The position numbers and the translations under genes are program-made. From Rhizomicrobium palustre (GTDB lineage: Bacteria; Pseudomonadota; Alphaproteobacteria; Micropepsales; Micropepsaceae), in assembly GCF_011761565.1 (NCBI RefSeq), contig NZ_JAASRM010000001.1, forward strand, positions 1,240,139 through 1,304,138: a stretch of 64,000 nt of DNA. Reading direction: 5' to 3'. This document shows positions 27,112 to 36,454 of the stretch, one piece after another; within the stretch, counting starts at the first letter, position 1; every line of letters starts with the position of its first letter. A model generated the notes under the pieces. It did not search any database, was not told the DNA's origin, and saw only the letters and a program-made list of their open reading frames with translations.

Positions 27112-27540
27112 TTACTTCCTCTTCCCGCCACCGCCGCCTTTGACGTTATCAACAGCAAGCGGCCCAGGCCCCATACCGACCAGGAGCAAAAGCCCCCCCG
27201 CAACCGCCGCGTTGGAGACAAAGCGGTGGAACTCGGCGGCGCGCTCGGCGGCGTTTGGGATGCGCCAGTAATCGTTCAAGGTAACAGTGGCGACAATGGT
27301 GACGATGAAGAGGATCAGCGCGCCATAACGGGCATGAAAGCCGAAAATCAGCGAGATCGATCCCATCACCAGGAGCAGCAGCACCAAGGCCAGGATAAAG
27401 GCCGCCCCCGGCACGCCGCGAAAATTCATCAGGGTGATCGTGTTCTCCCAATCCCCCGCATAGGTGACCACCTGGACCAGGAAGAACCAGGCAAAGACCA
27501 GCCTCCCCACCAAAGGTGAGAGTTTCTCGGAGAACGACAT
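27112..27540 (-). CDS. DoxX family membrane protein
   Basis: 142 residues from ATG 27540; an upstream in-frame ATG at 27555 adds only five unconserved residues. Four hydrophobic segments fit the DoxX/DoxD-like four-helix membrane fold: LVGRLVFAWFFLVQVVTYAG, GAAFILALVLLLLVMGSISL, YGALILFIVTIVATVTLNDY and FVSNAAVAGGLLLLVGMG. The tail is Gly/Lys-rich. DoxX proteins are linked to thiosulfate or quinone-related redox in some organisms, but most have no assigned role. A 7-bp inverted repeat lies 33 bp upstream of its start, suggesting repressor control. Confidence 0.75.
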   Translation of the reverse strand: MSFSEKLSPLVGRLVFAWFFLVQVVTYAGDWENTITLMNFRGVPGAAFILALVLLLLVMGSISLIFGFHARYGALILFIVTIVATVTLNDYWRIPNAAERAAEFHRFVSNAAVAGGLLLLVGMGPGPLAVDNVKGGGGGKRK

Positions 27541-27572
27541 TCGACAGCCCCACAACGCAGAGTAACCTGGAC

Positions 27573-27592
27573 GTCAGTTTTACAGAACTGAC
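27573..27592. promoter_or_regulatory. Operator-like inverted repeat upstream of the DoxX gene
   Basis: GTCAGTT-TTACAG-AACTGAC: perfect 7-bp arms and a 6-bp spacer, the size of a TetR-type operator. It sits 33 bp upstream of the DoxX ATG on the promoter side. No TetR-family gene is in the window, so the regulator would be encoded elsewhere. Confidence 0.45.
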
Positions 27593-28287
27593 CCAAAATG
27601 TGACAGTGCGGTCAGGGTTGAAATTGCACACAATATATGGCGTGTCGTATATCGACTCCACCAATATCTTGATCTTTGTTTGTCGCCTCTACGATGAAAT
27701 GGGAGGGGGGAGACCCCACACCGGGAAAGCGATACTGCCTGCGCGGAATGATTCGGGTGACAGGGGCGGGGATAAAGACGGCCGGGGCTGAAATTGAATT
27801 TTTTGCGTTCGAGTGCCCGATTTTATGCGTAAGTCATTGAAATCGTGCAGTTTTCGCCAGAAAGTTTGGTGGTAAGCAGTGTCCCCTGCGGCTAAGGGTA
27901 TCCCGGGAAGCCCCCGGCGGCGGACATCTCGCGAGGTCAAACAGCCTTCAAGATGTGGGAAGCCGACCGGTGATGCGCAAGGCGGCGCGGCGAGAAGGTG
28001 GGGCCAGCCTCCTTCCCCCCTTCGCGGAGAGGTCGGAAAATCGAGACGCACAGCGGTGCGGTTTTTCGGGCGTGGCCCCCACCCGATCGGCCTTCGCTAC
28101 GCAACGCCGGACCGCTTATACGCTGGCGCTACCCGCCCCGCGAGGGGAGGTTAAAAGCATCTCGGACAACGCGAGAACGCATGTGCAGTGATCTTCAGAA
28201 GCCTTCGTTGCGCTCTAATGCCTTCTTCATGTTCGGACACGGTCCGCCACGGCTCATAGATCCGCTTGCACTGAAGAGCAGATACCC
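27593..28287. other. Gene-free stretch of about 700 bp
   Basis: No open frame here has family resemblance or a ribosome site. The right part (27960-28150) is G+C-rich with several short dyads, among them CCCC-GCGA-GGGG near 28136, and looks like intergenic repeat or decayed sequence rather than a gene. Nothing else is recognised. Confidence 0.4.
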
Positions 28288-28842
28288 TCACCCGCCGCGC
28301 TGCAGCGTCTTCTGCACCCGGGTGATGTCGTAGCCTTGGGCTTTGGCACGCGCGAGGATGGCGGTGTAGAGCGCCTCGTCCATCCGCGGCTTGCGGGAGA
28401 GAATCCAGAAATAGTCGCGGCTGGGATGGCCGATTACCGCGTAGTCGTAATTCTCGCCCAGTTCGATGATCCAGTAATCGCCATAGAAGGGCCAGAAGAA
28501 GGTGACCTTGAGCTTGGCGTTCGTCGCGCTGTCCACCACCTTGGCCCGGCCATGGGCTTCATCACGCGGACCATCAAGGCTGTTCTTGGCACAAGCATTC
28601 AAGACATCAATCTGACCATCTTTGCGCAAGCTATAGGTCGCGGTGGTGGCGGTGCAGCCCTGCTGGAACCATTGCGGAATGGCGCCGATTTCGTACCAGG
28701 TCCCAAGATAGCGATTAAGATCGACATGGGAGACGGTTTTGAGCGGCGGCAACTCTTCTCTTGAGTGGCTGCACGCGGCCAGCGCAAAAGCCGCAGCGAG
28801 AAGAACGAGCGCGGACATAGTGAGGCGCTTGGAGCTTGGCAT
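28288..28842 (-). CDS. blc: Outer-membrane lipocalin (Blc-like lipoprotein)
   Basis: 184 residues from ATG 28842, chosen because it gives a clean lipoprotein signal: MPSSKRLTMSALVLLAAAF then the lipobox ALAAC with Cys24. The first lipocalin signature is present as RYLGTWYEIGAIPQWFQQGC, followed by TYSLRKDGQIDVLNAC and the Blc-type WPFYGDYWIIEL and YDYAVIGHPSRDYFWILSR motifs. Bacterial lipocalins sit in the outer membrane and bind lipids such as lysophospholipids. Divergent from the NUDIX gene with 110 bp between starts. Family call secure, ligand unknown. Confidence 0.9.
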   Translation of the reverse strand: MPSSKRLTMSALVLLAAAFALAACSHSREELPPLKTVSHVDLNRYLGTWYEIGAIPQWFQQGCTATTATYSLRKDGQIDVLNACAKNSLDGPRDEAHGRAKVVDSATNAKLKVTFFWPFYGDYWIIELGENYDYAVIGHPSRDYFWILSRKPRMDEALYTAILARAKAQGYDITRVQKTLQRGG

Positions 28843-28952
28843 CGGTGCGGGTTCCAAAGAATGCGACAGCAAAACTATCCGCTGATGCGCCAAGGCTTGC
28901 AAGGAGGGCCGCCAAATCTGCTAGAGAGACGTGTTCCATCAGGCATGAAGAC

Positions 28953-29657
28953 ATGATTGAGATCGCTGAAGGCATTCACCCCATTAAAGCTTGCGCCGTG
29001 CGGCGCGCGGGCGAGTGCTGGGCCTTTGCCGAGGCGAAGAAGAACGAGATCGACACCCATTGGCAAAAACGCCTCGCCGAGAATCCCAAATTCTTCAATG
29101 GGCGGGTTTTCATCATGCCACGCGGCACCATTGTGGACGGCGTGCTGCGCGGAGATGTGGTGGAGACGGATTTCTCAGCATCCCTCTATTGGCGCGATAG
29201 AGACTTTGCCGACAAAAGCGTGGTCGATTGCTTTGCCGTGGCGCTTTTGTTGAGCGCCGATGGCGCGCTGATCTATGGACGGCAAGCACCGGGCAATGTC
29301 AGCTCCGGCTTGACCGCACCGCCGAGCGGTTTTTTGGATAGGCGCGATGTGGCAGGCGACGGCGTGGTGGATTTCGAAGCCAGCGCGGCACGCGAAATCT
29401 TGGAAGAGACCGGATTTGATGCCAGCGAGATGGCACGCGCGAATGGGTTCCTCGCCGTGCGGCAGGGACCTTATCTCTGCATCGGCGTCAGCTATCGTTT
29501 GCCGATGACGGCGGAGGCCTTCATCACCGCGGTGGCGCACCGCGATAGAGACCCCGAACTGGAAGCGCTGGTGGCGCTCAGGCGGAGAAGCGATGCCGCC
29601 CAATATAGGATGCGCGATTTCTCGCGGCAGATCGCCGAATACCTATTGCCGGAGTAG
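28953..29657 (+). CDS. NUDIX hydrolase
   Basis: 234 residues from ATG 28953; the frame stays open upstream but runs into the divergent lipocalin promoter region. The NUDIX core AAREILEETGF (RExxEExGU) is intact near residue 145. The expected upstream glycine and glutamate of the box are not in the standard register, so it is a divergent member. The N-terminal 85 residues (GRVFIMPRGTIVDGVLRGDVVETDF) are of a type seen in larger NUDIX proteins. It probably cleaves a nucleoside diphosphate derivative; the substrate cannot be read. It stands alone. Confidence 0.8.
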   Translation: MIEIAEGIHPIKACAVRRAGECWAFAEAKKNEIDTHWQKRLAENPKFFNGRVFIMPRGTIVDGVLRGDVVETDFSASLYWRDRDFADKSVVDCFAVALLLSADGALIYGRQAPGNVSSGLTAPPSGFLDRRDVAGDGVVDFEASAAREILEETGFDASEMARANGFLAVRQGPYLCIGVSYRLPMTAEAFITAVAHRDRDPELEALVALRRRSDAAQYRMRDFSRQIAEYLLPE

Positions 29658-30483
29658 CGCACCCATGATCCTGAGGTTTCGCTCCACATCGGAATGTAAA
29701 CGAAAAATTGCATAGCCCACAGCGGGACCAAAATGTTTGCGTTACCAATTGCTGTTGGTGCGTTTTGTCCATGCCACATCGTCACGGCATCTGCGCCTTT
29801 CAGCTCACCGCCGATATTCGCAGCCTGAAGCCTGCAAATATGGCCTTATAAATCAACAAAATGCACGTGCGCACAGCCTCCCGCGCAGCTTTACCCACGG
29901 CCCACATTGCGCGCGCGACGATGGCGCGGAGCAAGAAAATCCATTCGCGATTTCAACGGGAGGGCAAATCTATCCAGGTCCAGACGATATCCTCCATTCC
30001 AAGATGGCGCGCGGCGACGTAAGCAGATTTATAAGATAAATGCCGCAAAGAGCTACAAAAGTAGTCAGGAGGATGAAAAGGGGGGCATTCATGCGGAGAT
30101 AGGGACAAACTATTTGTTTGCGCAAATACCGGCTTTTGCCGCGATCGAGATTGACCTCTGCGTGAAATCCGAACGAAGGAGAACCCTGGCGGTATCACAG
30201 CAGCCCCGGTCATCGCGCGGGCAAAAATCGCACGGCATTTGACGCGAAGCGGCTTGCTGCCATCGCCGCCAATATAAAGAGAGAAATATCGCAGAACGCA
30301 CCGGCCCGCAGAGGCGCGGGTTCTGCAGCATCTCTCAGGCAGCGGAAAATCGAAACAGTTACGTCACCTGCAAGCAATGCAGCCGTGAGGCTGCACGGCC
30401 CGCCATAACTTTGCCTCTGCAAACCAAAAACCAATACCGCAGAGGATCAGACGCCATAGAAACAAATCAGGGAGGTTTGGATC
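29658..30483. other. Gene-free stretch upstream of the second TonB receptor
   Basis: About 825 bp. The open frames in it lack ribosome sites, family resemblance and a credible codon pattern. The last 100 bp supply the receptor leader, including the AGGGAGG ribosome site just before GTG 30484. Long TonB-receptor leaders with regulatory roles are plausible, but no named element is recognised. Confidence 0.4.
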
Positions 30484-33327
30484 GTGCGTAAATATGGACT
30501 TATAAGCAGCGCATCGACGCTGGCACTCATAGCAGCCTTTCAATGCGCCTCGGCGCAAAATGCCGAAACGCTGGAAACCGTCGTGGTTTCAGGCGTGCGG
30601 GATACCTTGGCTTCGGCGCAGACCGTGAAAGCGCAATCGCAGGCGATCGTAGATGCCGTAGTCGGCCTCGATATCGGCAAGCTGCCGGACAATCAGGCCG
30701 TTGAAGCGCTGTCGCGCCTGCCCGGCATTCAGGTGAACTATTCCGAAAACGAAGCCCGCAGCCCCAGTGTGCGCGGCCTTCCCAATCTTATGACCACCTT
30801 CAATGGCCGTGAAATTTTCACCACGGACGGACGCGGCACGCATCTGCAGGATTTTCCCGCGGGCGCGCTGGCCGGTATTGAAGTTTATAAATCGGTTACG
30901 GCCGATTTGATCGATCCTGGCATTGCCGGCCTTATCAATGTGCGTCTGCGCCGGCCGCTGGATTTCGATGGCTTCGCGCTGAAAGGCAATCTGCAATTTT
31001 CCTTAAGCGAGCAAACCGGCCGCGTTGATCCCGTCGGCAGCCTGCTTCTGTCGGATCGCTGGAGCACCGGCGTCGGCGATATGGGCTTGCTGGTCAATTT
31101 CGCCATCGTGCGCAGCAGTTGGCTGACCTCTGATCGCTGGGCCTCCAGTTCCTATTCCCCGCTCAATAGCAACGGCACCAACGTCACGACGACGGGCATT
31201 TCCCCCACCATCAACATGCCGAACCAGGTCGGCGTTTATTATGGCCGCGGTTCGCGCACGCGCCCCTTCTTCAACGGCGCGTATCAGTGGCGCCCGAGTG
31301 ACAACTTCGAAGTCTATGTCGAAGCCTTGTGGCAGGGCTATCGCGGCCAGAATTCCGATGACTGGGCCGGCGACAACCTGATGGATACCGATAACGGGCG
31401 GGATTTCAGCGGCAGCTCACTGAGCGCTTCCCAGAAATATTGGAAGAACTGCTCCGACGCAGGGACTTGCATTGTCAATCGCCACGCGACACTGAGCAAT
31501 ATCGTGCTCGACGCCAGAGATCCCAACAGAGTGGGAAGCCTGGTCAAGGCGGGCGGCGTGCCGCTGCAGACCTATCGCTCCACCACCAACGACCGCGGCG
31601 ACACTCTGCAAGCCGCCTTTGGCTTCAAATGGACGGCAGGCATCGCGGAAGTCACGAGCGATTTCGCCTGGACCGACAGCCGCTATGACTCCATGAGCTA
31701 TAGCGTGGACGGCCAGACGGCAGATCCTGTGCGCATGAGCATAAACTTCAACGCGGATGGCGGCGAAGGCTTTGCCCTGAACGGATTTGATGGCCTCAAT
31801 CCCGACAACTGGATCTGGCGCGGCTATTACGAATCCAAAAGCTTCTATGCGGGCGATGGGCTTCAGGGCCGCACCGATGTGAAGCTGACACCCGGCTGGA
31901 ACGTTATCGACGAGATCGATTTCGGCGTCCGCGCCACCACCCACCATGCCAGCGCCAACTCTATCGACCGCTATGCCTGGCTGGCGGACCTCGCCATGGT
32001 CGGCAAAGGGATTCCTTTGGCGTCAACGCCGGTCGGTTCGCTCCAAAAAGTTACGGACGCATTCCGCGATGATGGCGCACAAATTTTCCAGAACTGGCTC
32101 GCTCCAACCCGCGAGGCCATCCGCACCCGTCACGGCGACATGCGCGCAGCCGCATTGGCAGCGCTACAGCTCAAAGCTCAGCTCGGCATTGGCGGCGACA
32201 ACTTTGCTTCGGATATCGCCAATTGGAGCAAAGCCTCGGTCGAATATGATCCCAATCGCGGCTATGGCGCCGACGAATACACCTACGGAGGCTATGCCCA
32301 GGCGCATTATAATCTCAAATCGCTGATCGGCCTGGATGTGGATGGCACGGTGGGGCTTCGCATCGTCAACACAGATGACAAGACATTCGGGGCGTTGACG
32401 CTGACGGATGCCAAGGGCAACACCACCATCACGCCGACAACAATGGCCAGCAACTACACCTATCTGCTGCCCTCTTTCGGCGCCCGCTGGAAAATCGACG
32501 ACGCCTTTGTCTTGCGCGCCGCGGCGACGCGCACCTTCACCCGCCCGGGCTATAGCGATATGAGCCCGACCACGACGGTGACGATCGTCGACGCCTCCAA
32601 CAGCAACAGCACGTATAATGCCTCGATCAGCACCGGCAATCCGAATCTGCGGCCGCTGACGGCGACCAACTACGACACCTCTCTTGACTATTACTTCTCG
32701 GATGTCGGCTACCTCTCCGTCGCGCTGTTCTGGCATGACCTGAAAGGCTTCTTCAGCAACTACACCCAGATCCTGAAGAACTATCCTACCTATGGCACGG
32801 TCCAGATCTCGCGGCCGGAAAATGCGGGCGATGGCGCGGTCAAAGGTGTCGAACTCTCCGGTCAGACGGTGTTCGACTTCCTGCCCGGTTGGATGTCGCA
32901 TTTGGGCCTTTCCGGCAACGTCACTTTCCTCGATGCGCAAAATCAGATGCCGCAGGCCTTGGGCGTGAACAGCCAGATGGTTCAGCTTACCGGCATCTCT
33001 AAATGGGCCTATAGCCTCACCGGCTTCTATGAAGACGGCCCTTATGGCGTCCGCATGGCCTATAATTGGCGCAGCCAATATGTGAACAGCTACAACCGCA
33101 ACGCCAACGAACAGCAATATGCGGGCGAGCTGGTGCGGGCACGCGGGCGGCTGGATTTCTCCACCTATTACAATGTCACCGAAAAGCTCAACCTGTCTCT
33201 CGAAGTGAGCAATCTGCTCGCCGAACCCTTCGAGAGCTATCGCTATATGAACCAGACGTCTTACTACCCGCGCGATGTGCGCGATGAAGGCAGATACCTA
33301 TCGCTGGGTCTGCGCTTCTCCTACTGA
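30484..33327 (+). CDS. TonB-dependent outer-membrane receptor
   Basis: 947 residues from GTG 30484, with AGGGAGG upstream. The signal peptide has cleavage after CASA-24. A TonB-box-like ETVVVSG is near residue 31. The plug motif AVVGLDIGKLPDNQAVEALS and the later YKSVTADLIDPGIAGLINV are typical of the Caulobacter-type (TIGR01782) family, and the barrel ends in an aromatic terminal strand (YLSLGLRFSY). The ligand is unknown. It stands alone between a long leader and a strong terminator, with no linked enzyme or inner-membrane transporter. Confidence 0.92.
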   Translation: MRKYGLISSASTLALIAAFQCASAQNAETLETVVVSGVRDTLASAQTVKAQSQAIVDAVVGLDIGKLPDNQAVEALSRLPGIQVNYSENEARSPSVRGLPNLMTTFNGREIFTTDGRGTHLQDFPAGALAGIEVYKSVTADLIDPGIAGLINVRLRRPLDFDGFALKGNLQFSLSEQTGRVDPVGSLLLSDRWSTGVGDMGLLVNFAIVRSSWLTSDRWASSSYSPLNSNGTNVTTTGISPTINMPNQVGVYYGRGSRTRPFFNGAYQWRPSDNFEVYVEALWQGYRGQNSDDWAGDNLMDTDNGRDFSGSSLSASQKYWKNCSDAGTCIVNRHATLSNIVLDARDPNRVGSLVKAGGVPLQTYRSTTNDRGDTLQAAFGFKWTAGIAEVTSDFAWTDSRYDSMSYSVDGQTADPVRMSINFNADGGEGFALNGFDGLNPDNWIWRGYYESKSFYAGDGLQGRTDVKLTPGWNVIDEIDFGVRATTHHASANSIDRYAWLADLAMVGKGIPLASTPVGSLQKVTDAFRDDGAQIFQNWLAPTREAIRTRHGDMRAAALAALQLKAQLGIGGDNFASDIANWSKASVEYDPNRGYGADEYTYGGYAQAHYNLKSLIGLDVDGTVGLRIVNTDDKTFGALTLTDAKGNTTITPTTMASNYTYLLPSFGARWKIDDAFVLRAAATRTFTRPGYSDMSPTTTVTIVDASNSNSTYNASISTGNPNLRPLTATNYDTSLDYYFSDVGYLSVALFWHDLKGFFSNYTQILKNYPTYGTVQISRPENAGDGAVKGVELSGQTVFDFLPGWMSHLGLSGNVTFLDAQNQMPQALGVNSQMVQLTGISKWAYSLTGFYEDGPYGVRMAYNWRSQYVNSYNRNANEQQYAGELVRARGRLDFSTYYNVTEKLNLSLEVSNLLAEPFESYRYMNQTSYYPRDVRDEGRYLSLGLRFSY

Positions 33328-33351
33328 GCGATCTGACTGCCTCTCCCCTCG

Positions 33352-33383
33352 GTCCCGCATCCTTCAAGGTGCGGGACTTTTTT
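33352..33383 (+). terminator. Rho-independent terminator after the second TonB receptor
   Basis: GTCCCGCA (33352-33359) and TGCGGGAC (33370-33377) form a perfect 8-bp stem, followed by six T residues. It lies 25 bp after the receptor stop. Confidence 0.9.
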
Positions 33384-33401
33384 ATGAGCTGGGCCCGGAG
33401 C

Positions 33402-33428
33402 AAAAAAAGGGCGGGAGTGATCCCGCCC
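33402..33428 (-). terminator. Rho-independent terminator after fliJ
   Basis: On the minus strand GGGCGGGA-TCAC-TCCCGCCC, an 8-bp perfect stem, runs into seven T residues (A 33402-33408 on the plus strand). It closes the fliI-fliJ operon and stands back to back with the receptor terminator. Confidence 0.9.
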
Positions 33429-33455
33429 TTTAAACTTTCGATGTAGGAGCGTTGT

Positions 33456-33887
33456 TCAGGCTGTGTTGCGCAGCGCGTGTTTGCGCAAGTGGCGCACCAG
33501 GGCCATTTCGTCGAGACGGCTTTGCGAGCGGCGTGCTTCGATTTCGGCGAGGCGCTTTTCCTGCTGCTCTTGCGCGAATTCGAGACTCTTCAGCTCCTGG
33601 AAAGCTTCGGTGAGTTCTTCCTGACAGGCGGCGCGCTCGCGTTCGATGTCGCGCAGCGTGTCCTTCAGCTTGTCCCGGCGAATTTCAATGGATTTGAGGA
33701 AGGACGGAAAAGCGAGACGCCCGATGTCGGTGTCACCGGCGCGCTGGCGTTCACGCGCCACGCTCTCATCGAGGTCGGCGAGCTTGTGTTCCACATCGGC
33801 ACGCATGCCTTCGATGGTGCCCATGCGGCGCTTCAGTTCATCTACACGGAACCTGCGCAATCTGAGCAAGGTATCTTGCTTCTTCAT
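33456..33887 (-). CDS. fliJ: Flagellar export chaperone FliJ
   Basis: 143 residues, almost wholly charged alpha-helix with heptad patterns (KDTLRDIERERAACQEELTE, then FQELKSLEFAQEQQEKRLAE), as expected for the FliJ antiparallel coiled coil that links the FliI ring to FlhA. It starts 6 bp after fliI on the same strand. Sequence conservation in FliJ is low, so the call rests on length, coiled coil, the start MKKQDTLLRLRRFRVDELKR and its operon with fliI. Confidence 0.88.
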   Translation of the reverse strand: MKKQDTLLRLRRFRVDELKRRMGTIEGMRADVEHKLADLDESVARERQRAGDTDIGRLAFPSFLKSIEIRRDKLKDTLRDIERERAACQEELTEAFQELKSLEFAQEQQEKRLAEIEARRSQSRLDEMALVRHLRKHALRNTA

Positions 33888-33893
33888 ACCGCC

Positions 33894-35219
33894 TTACCTT
33901 CTCCCACCCTGCAATATAGTGCCTAACTCGTCATACCCTTCGGTTAACAAGGCCCGTTCGTCCTTGCGCTGTGTCAGAAATTTTTCCAACAGCGGGTGCA
34001 GCTGTATGGCATCGTCCACTTCAGGATGCGTGCCAGCTTTGTACGCGCCCAGCCGGATCAGCTCGGCCATGTCTTCATAGGTCGCCATCGACTTGCGGGC
34101 GGCGGCGACAAGTGATTGTTCGTACTCGGTATTGCAGCCCGGCATGGTACGGCTGACAGAGCGTAAGATATTGATCGCAGGGAAGCGTCCGCGTTCACCA
34201 ATCATGCGTTCCAAAACGATATGGCCATCGAGAATGCCGCGTACGGCGTCCGAAATTGGTTCATTATGGTCATCGCCTTCGACCAGCACGGTAAAGAGTC
34301 CGGTGATCGAACCGTTGCAGCCTTCCGGCCCGGGACCGGCCCGTTCCAAGAGTCGCGGCAGTTCCGCGAAGACCGTCGGCGTATAGCCCTTCGAGGCAGG
34401 CGGCTCACCCGCCGACAAGCCAACCTCGCGCTGTGCCATTGCGAAACGGGTGATGGAATCCATCATCAGAAGAACGTTAAGACCTTGGTCGCGGAGCTGC
34501 TCGGCAATGGTCATCGCGGTATAGGCCGCCTGACGGCGCACCAGCGGCGGCTCATCCGACGTGGCCGCCACGATCACCGAGCGCGCGAGACCTTGCGGGC
34601 CAAGATCATCTTCGACGAACTCTTTTAATTCGCGGCCACGTTCGCCCACCAGGCCGATGACAATCGCATCCGCACTCGAATAGCGCGCGAGCATAGATAA
34701 TAGAGTGGACTTGCCGACGCCGGAGCCCGCGAAGATGCCCATACGCTGGCCTTCGCAGCAGGTGATGAACTGATTGAGGGCACGCACGCCCAAATCGAGC
34801 TTGCCGCCTACTCTATTACGGGACTGCGCGGGCGGCGGTGCGGCTTTGATGGGATAAGCGACAGGGCCTTGCGGCAGCGGGCCTTTGCCATCGGTCGCCT
34901 CGCCAAATCCGTTCAGCACGCGGCCCATCCAGGCCTCGCAAGGATAAAGGACGGCGCTCATGCCTTCGAAATCGGCCCGCGCCCCCAATGTGATTCCATC
35001 CAGCGACCCCATGGGCATGGCGAGCGCCCTGCCGTCGCGGAAGCCGACTACTTCGCAGGGAATGGCAGGGCCATGCTGAGGCCGAATGCGCAACTGACCG
35101 CCCAAGCCAATGGCGCCAGCGGCACCCGTGACCTCGACCATCAGCCCTTCCACACGGGCTACCCGGCCAAAACGTCGCAAGACCGGAAGATTTTCTATCT
35201 CCGCGTGCAAAGAGGGCAT
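33894..35219 (-). CDS. fliI: Flagellum-specific ATPase FliI
   Basis: 441 residues. FliI is the F1-beta-like ATPase of the flagellar export apparatus. Walker A GIFAGSGVGKSTLL lies near residue 165, then IVIGLVGERGRELKEFVED and Walker B VLLMMDSITRFAMAQREVGL, and the family motif GYTPTVFAELPRLLERAG. The N-terminal beta-barrel domain is intact. It heads fliI-fliJ and is divergent from ctrA with 276 bp between the starts. The fliI-fliJ/ctrA neighbourhood fits my memory of Caulobacter. Confidence 0.97.
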   Translation of the reverse strand: MPSLHAEIENLPVLRRFGRVARVEGLMVEVTGAAGAIGLGGQLRIRPQHGPAIPCEVVGFRDGRALAMPMGSLDGITLGARADFEGMSAVLYPCEAWMGRVLNGFGEATDGKGPLPQGPVAYPIKAAPPPAQSRNRVGGKLDLGVRALNQFITCCEGQRMGIFAGSGVGKSTLLSMLARYSSADAIVIGLVGERGRELKEFVEDDLGPQGLARSVIVAATSDEPPLVRRQAAYTAMTIAEQLRDQGLNVLLMMDSITRFAMAQREVGLSAGEPPASKGYTPTVFAELPRLLERAGPGPEGCNGSITGLFTVLVEGDDHNEPISDAVRGILDGHIVLERMIGERGRFPAINILRSVSRTMPGCNTEYEQSLVAAARKSMATYEDMAELIRLGAYKAGTHPEVDDAIQLHPLLEKFLTQRKDERALLTEGYDELGTILQGGRR

Positions 35220-35266
35220 TCAGGCATCTTTCGCTTCGTCAACGCGGCGATTGTGCCTGGAAGGAA

Positions 35267-35286
35267 TTAAGTCGAGGTAAAGTTAA
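35267..35286. promoter_or_regulatory. CtrA-like TTAA cluster between fliI and ctrA
   Basis: TTAA-GTCGAGG-TAAA followed at once by GTTAAC. The first pair matches TTAA-N7-TTAA at 6 of 8 positions. Three more TTAA half-sites lie at 35359, 35410 and 35441, so the 276-bp divergent region carries five. CtrA autoregulation and control of fliI are plausible; individual sites are only weakly supported. Confidence 0.35.
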
Positions 35287-35495
35287 CAAATTCAATCAAT
35301 GGGATAGTCACGGAATAGCCGCTGGAGTTACCGCTGTGGGAAGGTTTCTGAAGGCCTGTTAAGTGACATTCGCTTTATCTGAAATGTCGTTCGTGACAAA
35401 AAGGGGATATTAACCTTTTCCGTTTACCGTCTTGCCGTGGTTAACCAGTCCGGTAAAAAACACGGTACCGGCTTCATGACCAAAAGGGGTCTGAC

Positions 35496-36191
35496 ATGCG
35501 CGTGCTCCTGATCGAAGACGATAGCGCTATGGCGCGCAGCATTGAACTCATGCTGCGGTCGGAGGGCTTTAACGTCTATACAACGGATCTGGGCGAGGAG
35601 GGGATCGATCTCGGTAAGCTGTACGATTACGACATCATCGTTCTCGACCTTCAGCTTCCGGATATGAGCGGCTTTGAGGTCCTCAAGGGCCTGCGTGTGG
35701 CGAAGGTTCAGACGCCGGTGCTTATCCTTTCCGGTAACGCCATTGTCGAAGCCAAGGTTAAGGCGCTGGGTTTCGGTGCCGACGACTATATGACCAAGCC
35801 CTTCCACAAGGATGAGCTGGTCGCGCGAATTCAAGCCGTGGTCCGCCGCTCCAAGGGTCATTCCCAGAGCGTCATCACCACCGGCAAGCTGGTGGTTAAC
35901 CTCGACGCCAAGACGGTGGAGGTGGATGGCCAGCGGGTGCATCTGACCGGCAAGGAATATCAGATGCTGGAGCTGCTTTCCTTACGCAAGGGAACAACGC
36001 TCACCAAGGAAATGTTCCTCAACCACCTCTATGGCGGGATGGACGAGCCGGAACTGAAGATCATCGACGTCTTCATCTGCAAGCTCAGGAAGAAGCTGGC
36101 CGCCGCTACGAACGGCGACAACTATATCGAAACGGTCTGGGGCCGCGGTTATGTGCTGCGCGACCCGTCAGAAGAAGCCATCGCGTCCTAA
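35496..36191 (+). CDS. ctrA: Cell-cycle master response regulator CtrA
   Basis: 231 residues, the exact size class of CtrA. The OmpR-type receiver has the acidic pair EDD at 7-9, phospho-acceptor Asp51 in [13 protein letters not shown] and Lys101 in DYMTKPF. The winged-helix DNA-binding domain (about 130-225) contains [20 protein letters not shown] and [12 protein letters not shown], near-invariant in CtrA proteins. ATG 35496 follows AAGGGG by 6 bp. The C-terminus ends EEAIAS and lacks the final Ala-Ala that ClpXP recognises in Caulobacter, so turnover may differ. Targets in this window may include fliF, fliI and rcdA. Confidence 0.96.
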   Translation: MRVLLIEDDSAMARSIELMLRSEGFNVYTTDLGEEGIDLGKLYDYDIIVLDLQLPDMSGFEVLKGLRVAKVQTPVLILSGNAIVEAKVKALGFGADDYMTKPFHKDELVARIQAVVRRSKGHSQSVITTGKLVVNLDAKTVEVDGQRVHLTGKEYQMLELLSLRKGTTLTKEMFLNHLYGGMDEPELKIIDVFICKLRKKLAAATNGDNYIETVWGRGYVLRDPSEEAIAS

Positions 36192-36243
36192 TCAAAAAAA
36201 ATCAGGGACGTTTTAAGTTTAGGGACACCAGGGGGCAGCAAAG

Positions 36244-36278
36244 GCGCCGTCGCGAATACGCGGCGGCGCTTTCGTTTT
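36244..36278 (+). terminator. Rho-independent terminator after ctrA
   Basis: GCGCCGTCGCG and CGCGGCGGCGC form an 11-bp stem (one T-G wobble) around AATA, followed by TTTCGTTTT. It lies 52 bp after the ctrA stop. Confidence 0.85.
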
Positions 36279-36454
36279 AGGCACAGGCCCCTCCACCAAA
36301 ACTTCACCGAAACTTTGCTTCTGCGCAGATTGCAGAACGGCAAAGCTCTAAAGCAATTCTTTCACACCCCTGTTTTCGCGCTGTCACACCGCTCCCGTTA
36401 GGTGTGCCCCGACCGCATCTCGCGTCGCATCGTTTGAGAGAACAGGGGTATCGA

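Noticed and set aside
27960..28160. G+C-rich dyads suggesting a structured RNA
   Set aside because: Short, imperfect and typical of intergenic repeats; no conserved RNA family pattern could be recognised.
29907..30242. A 111-codon open frame upstream of the second TonB receptor
   Set aside because: Arg/Ser-rich translation without family resemblance, no ribosome site, located in a probable long leader.
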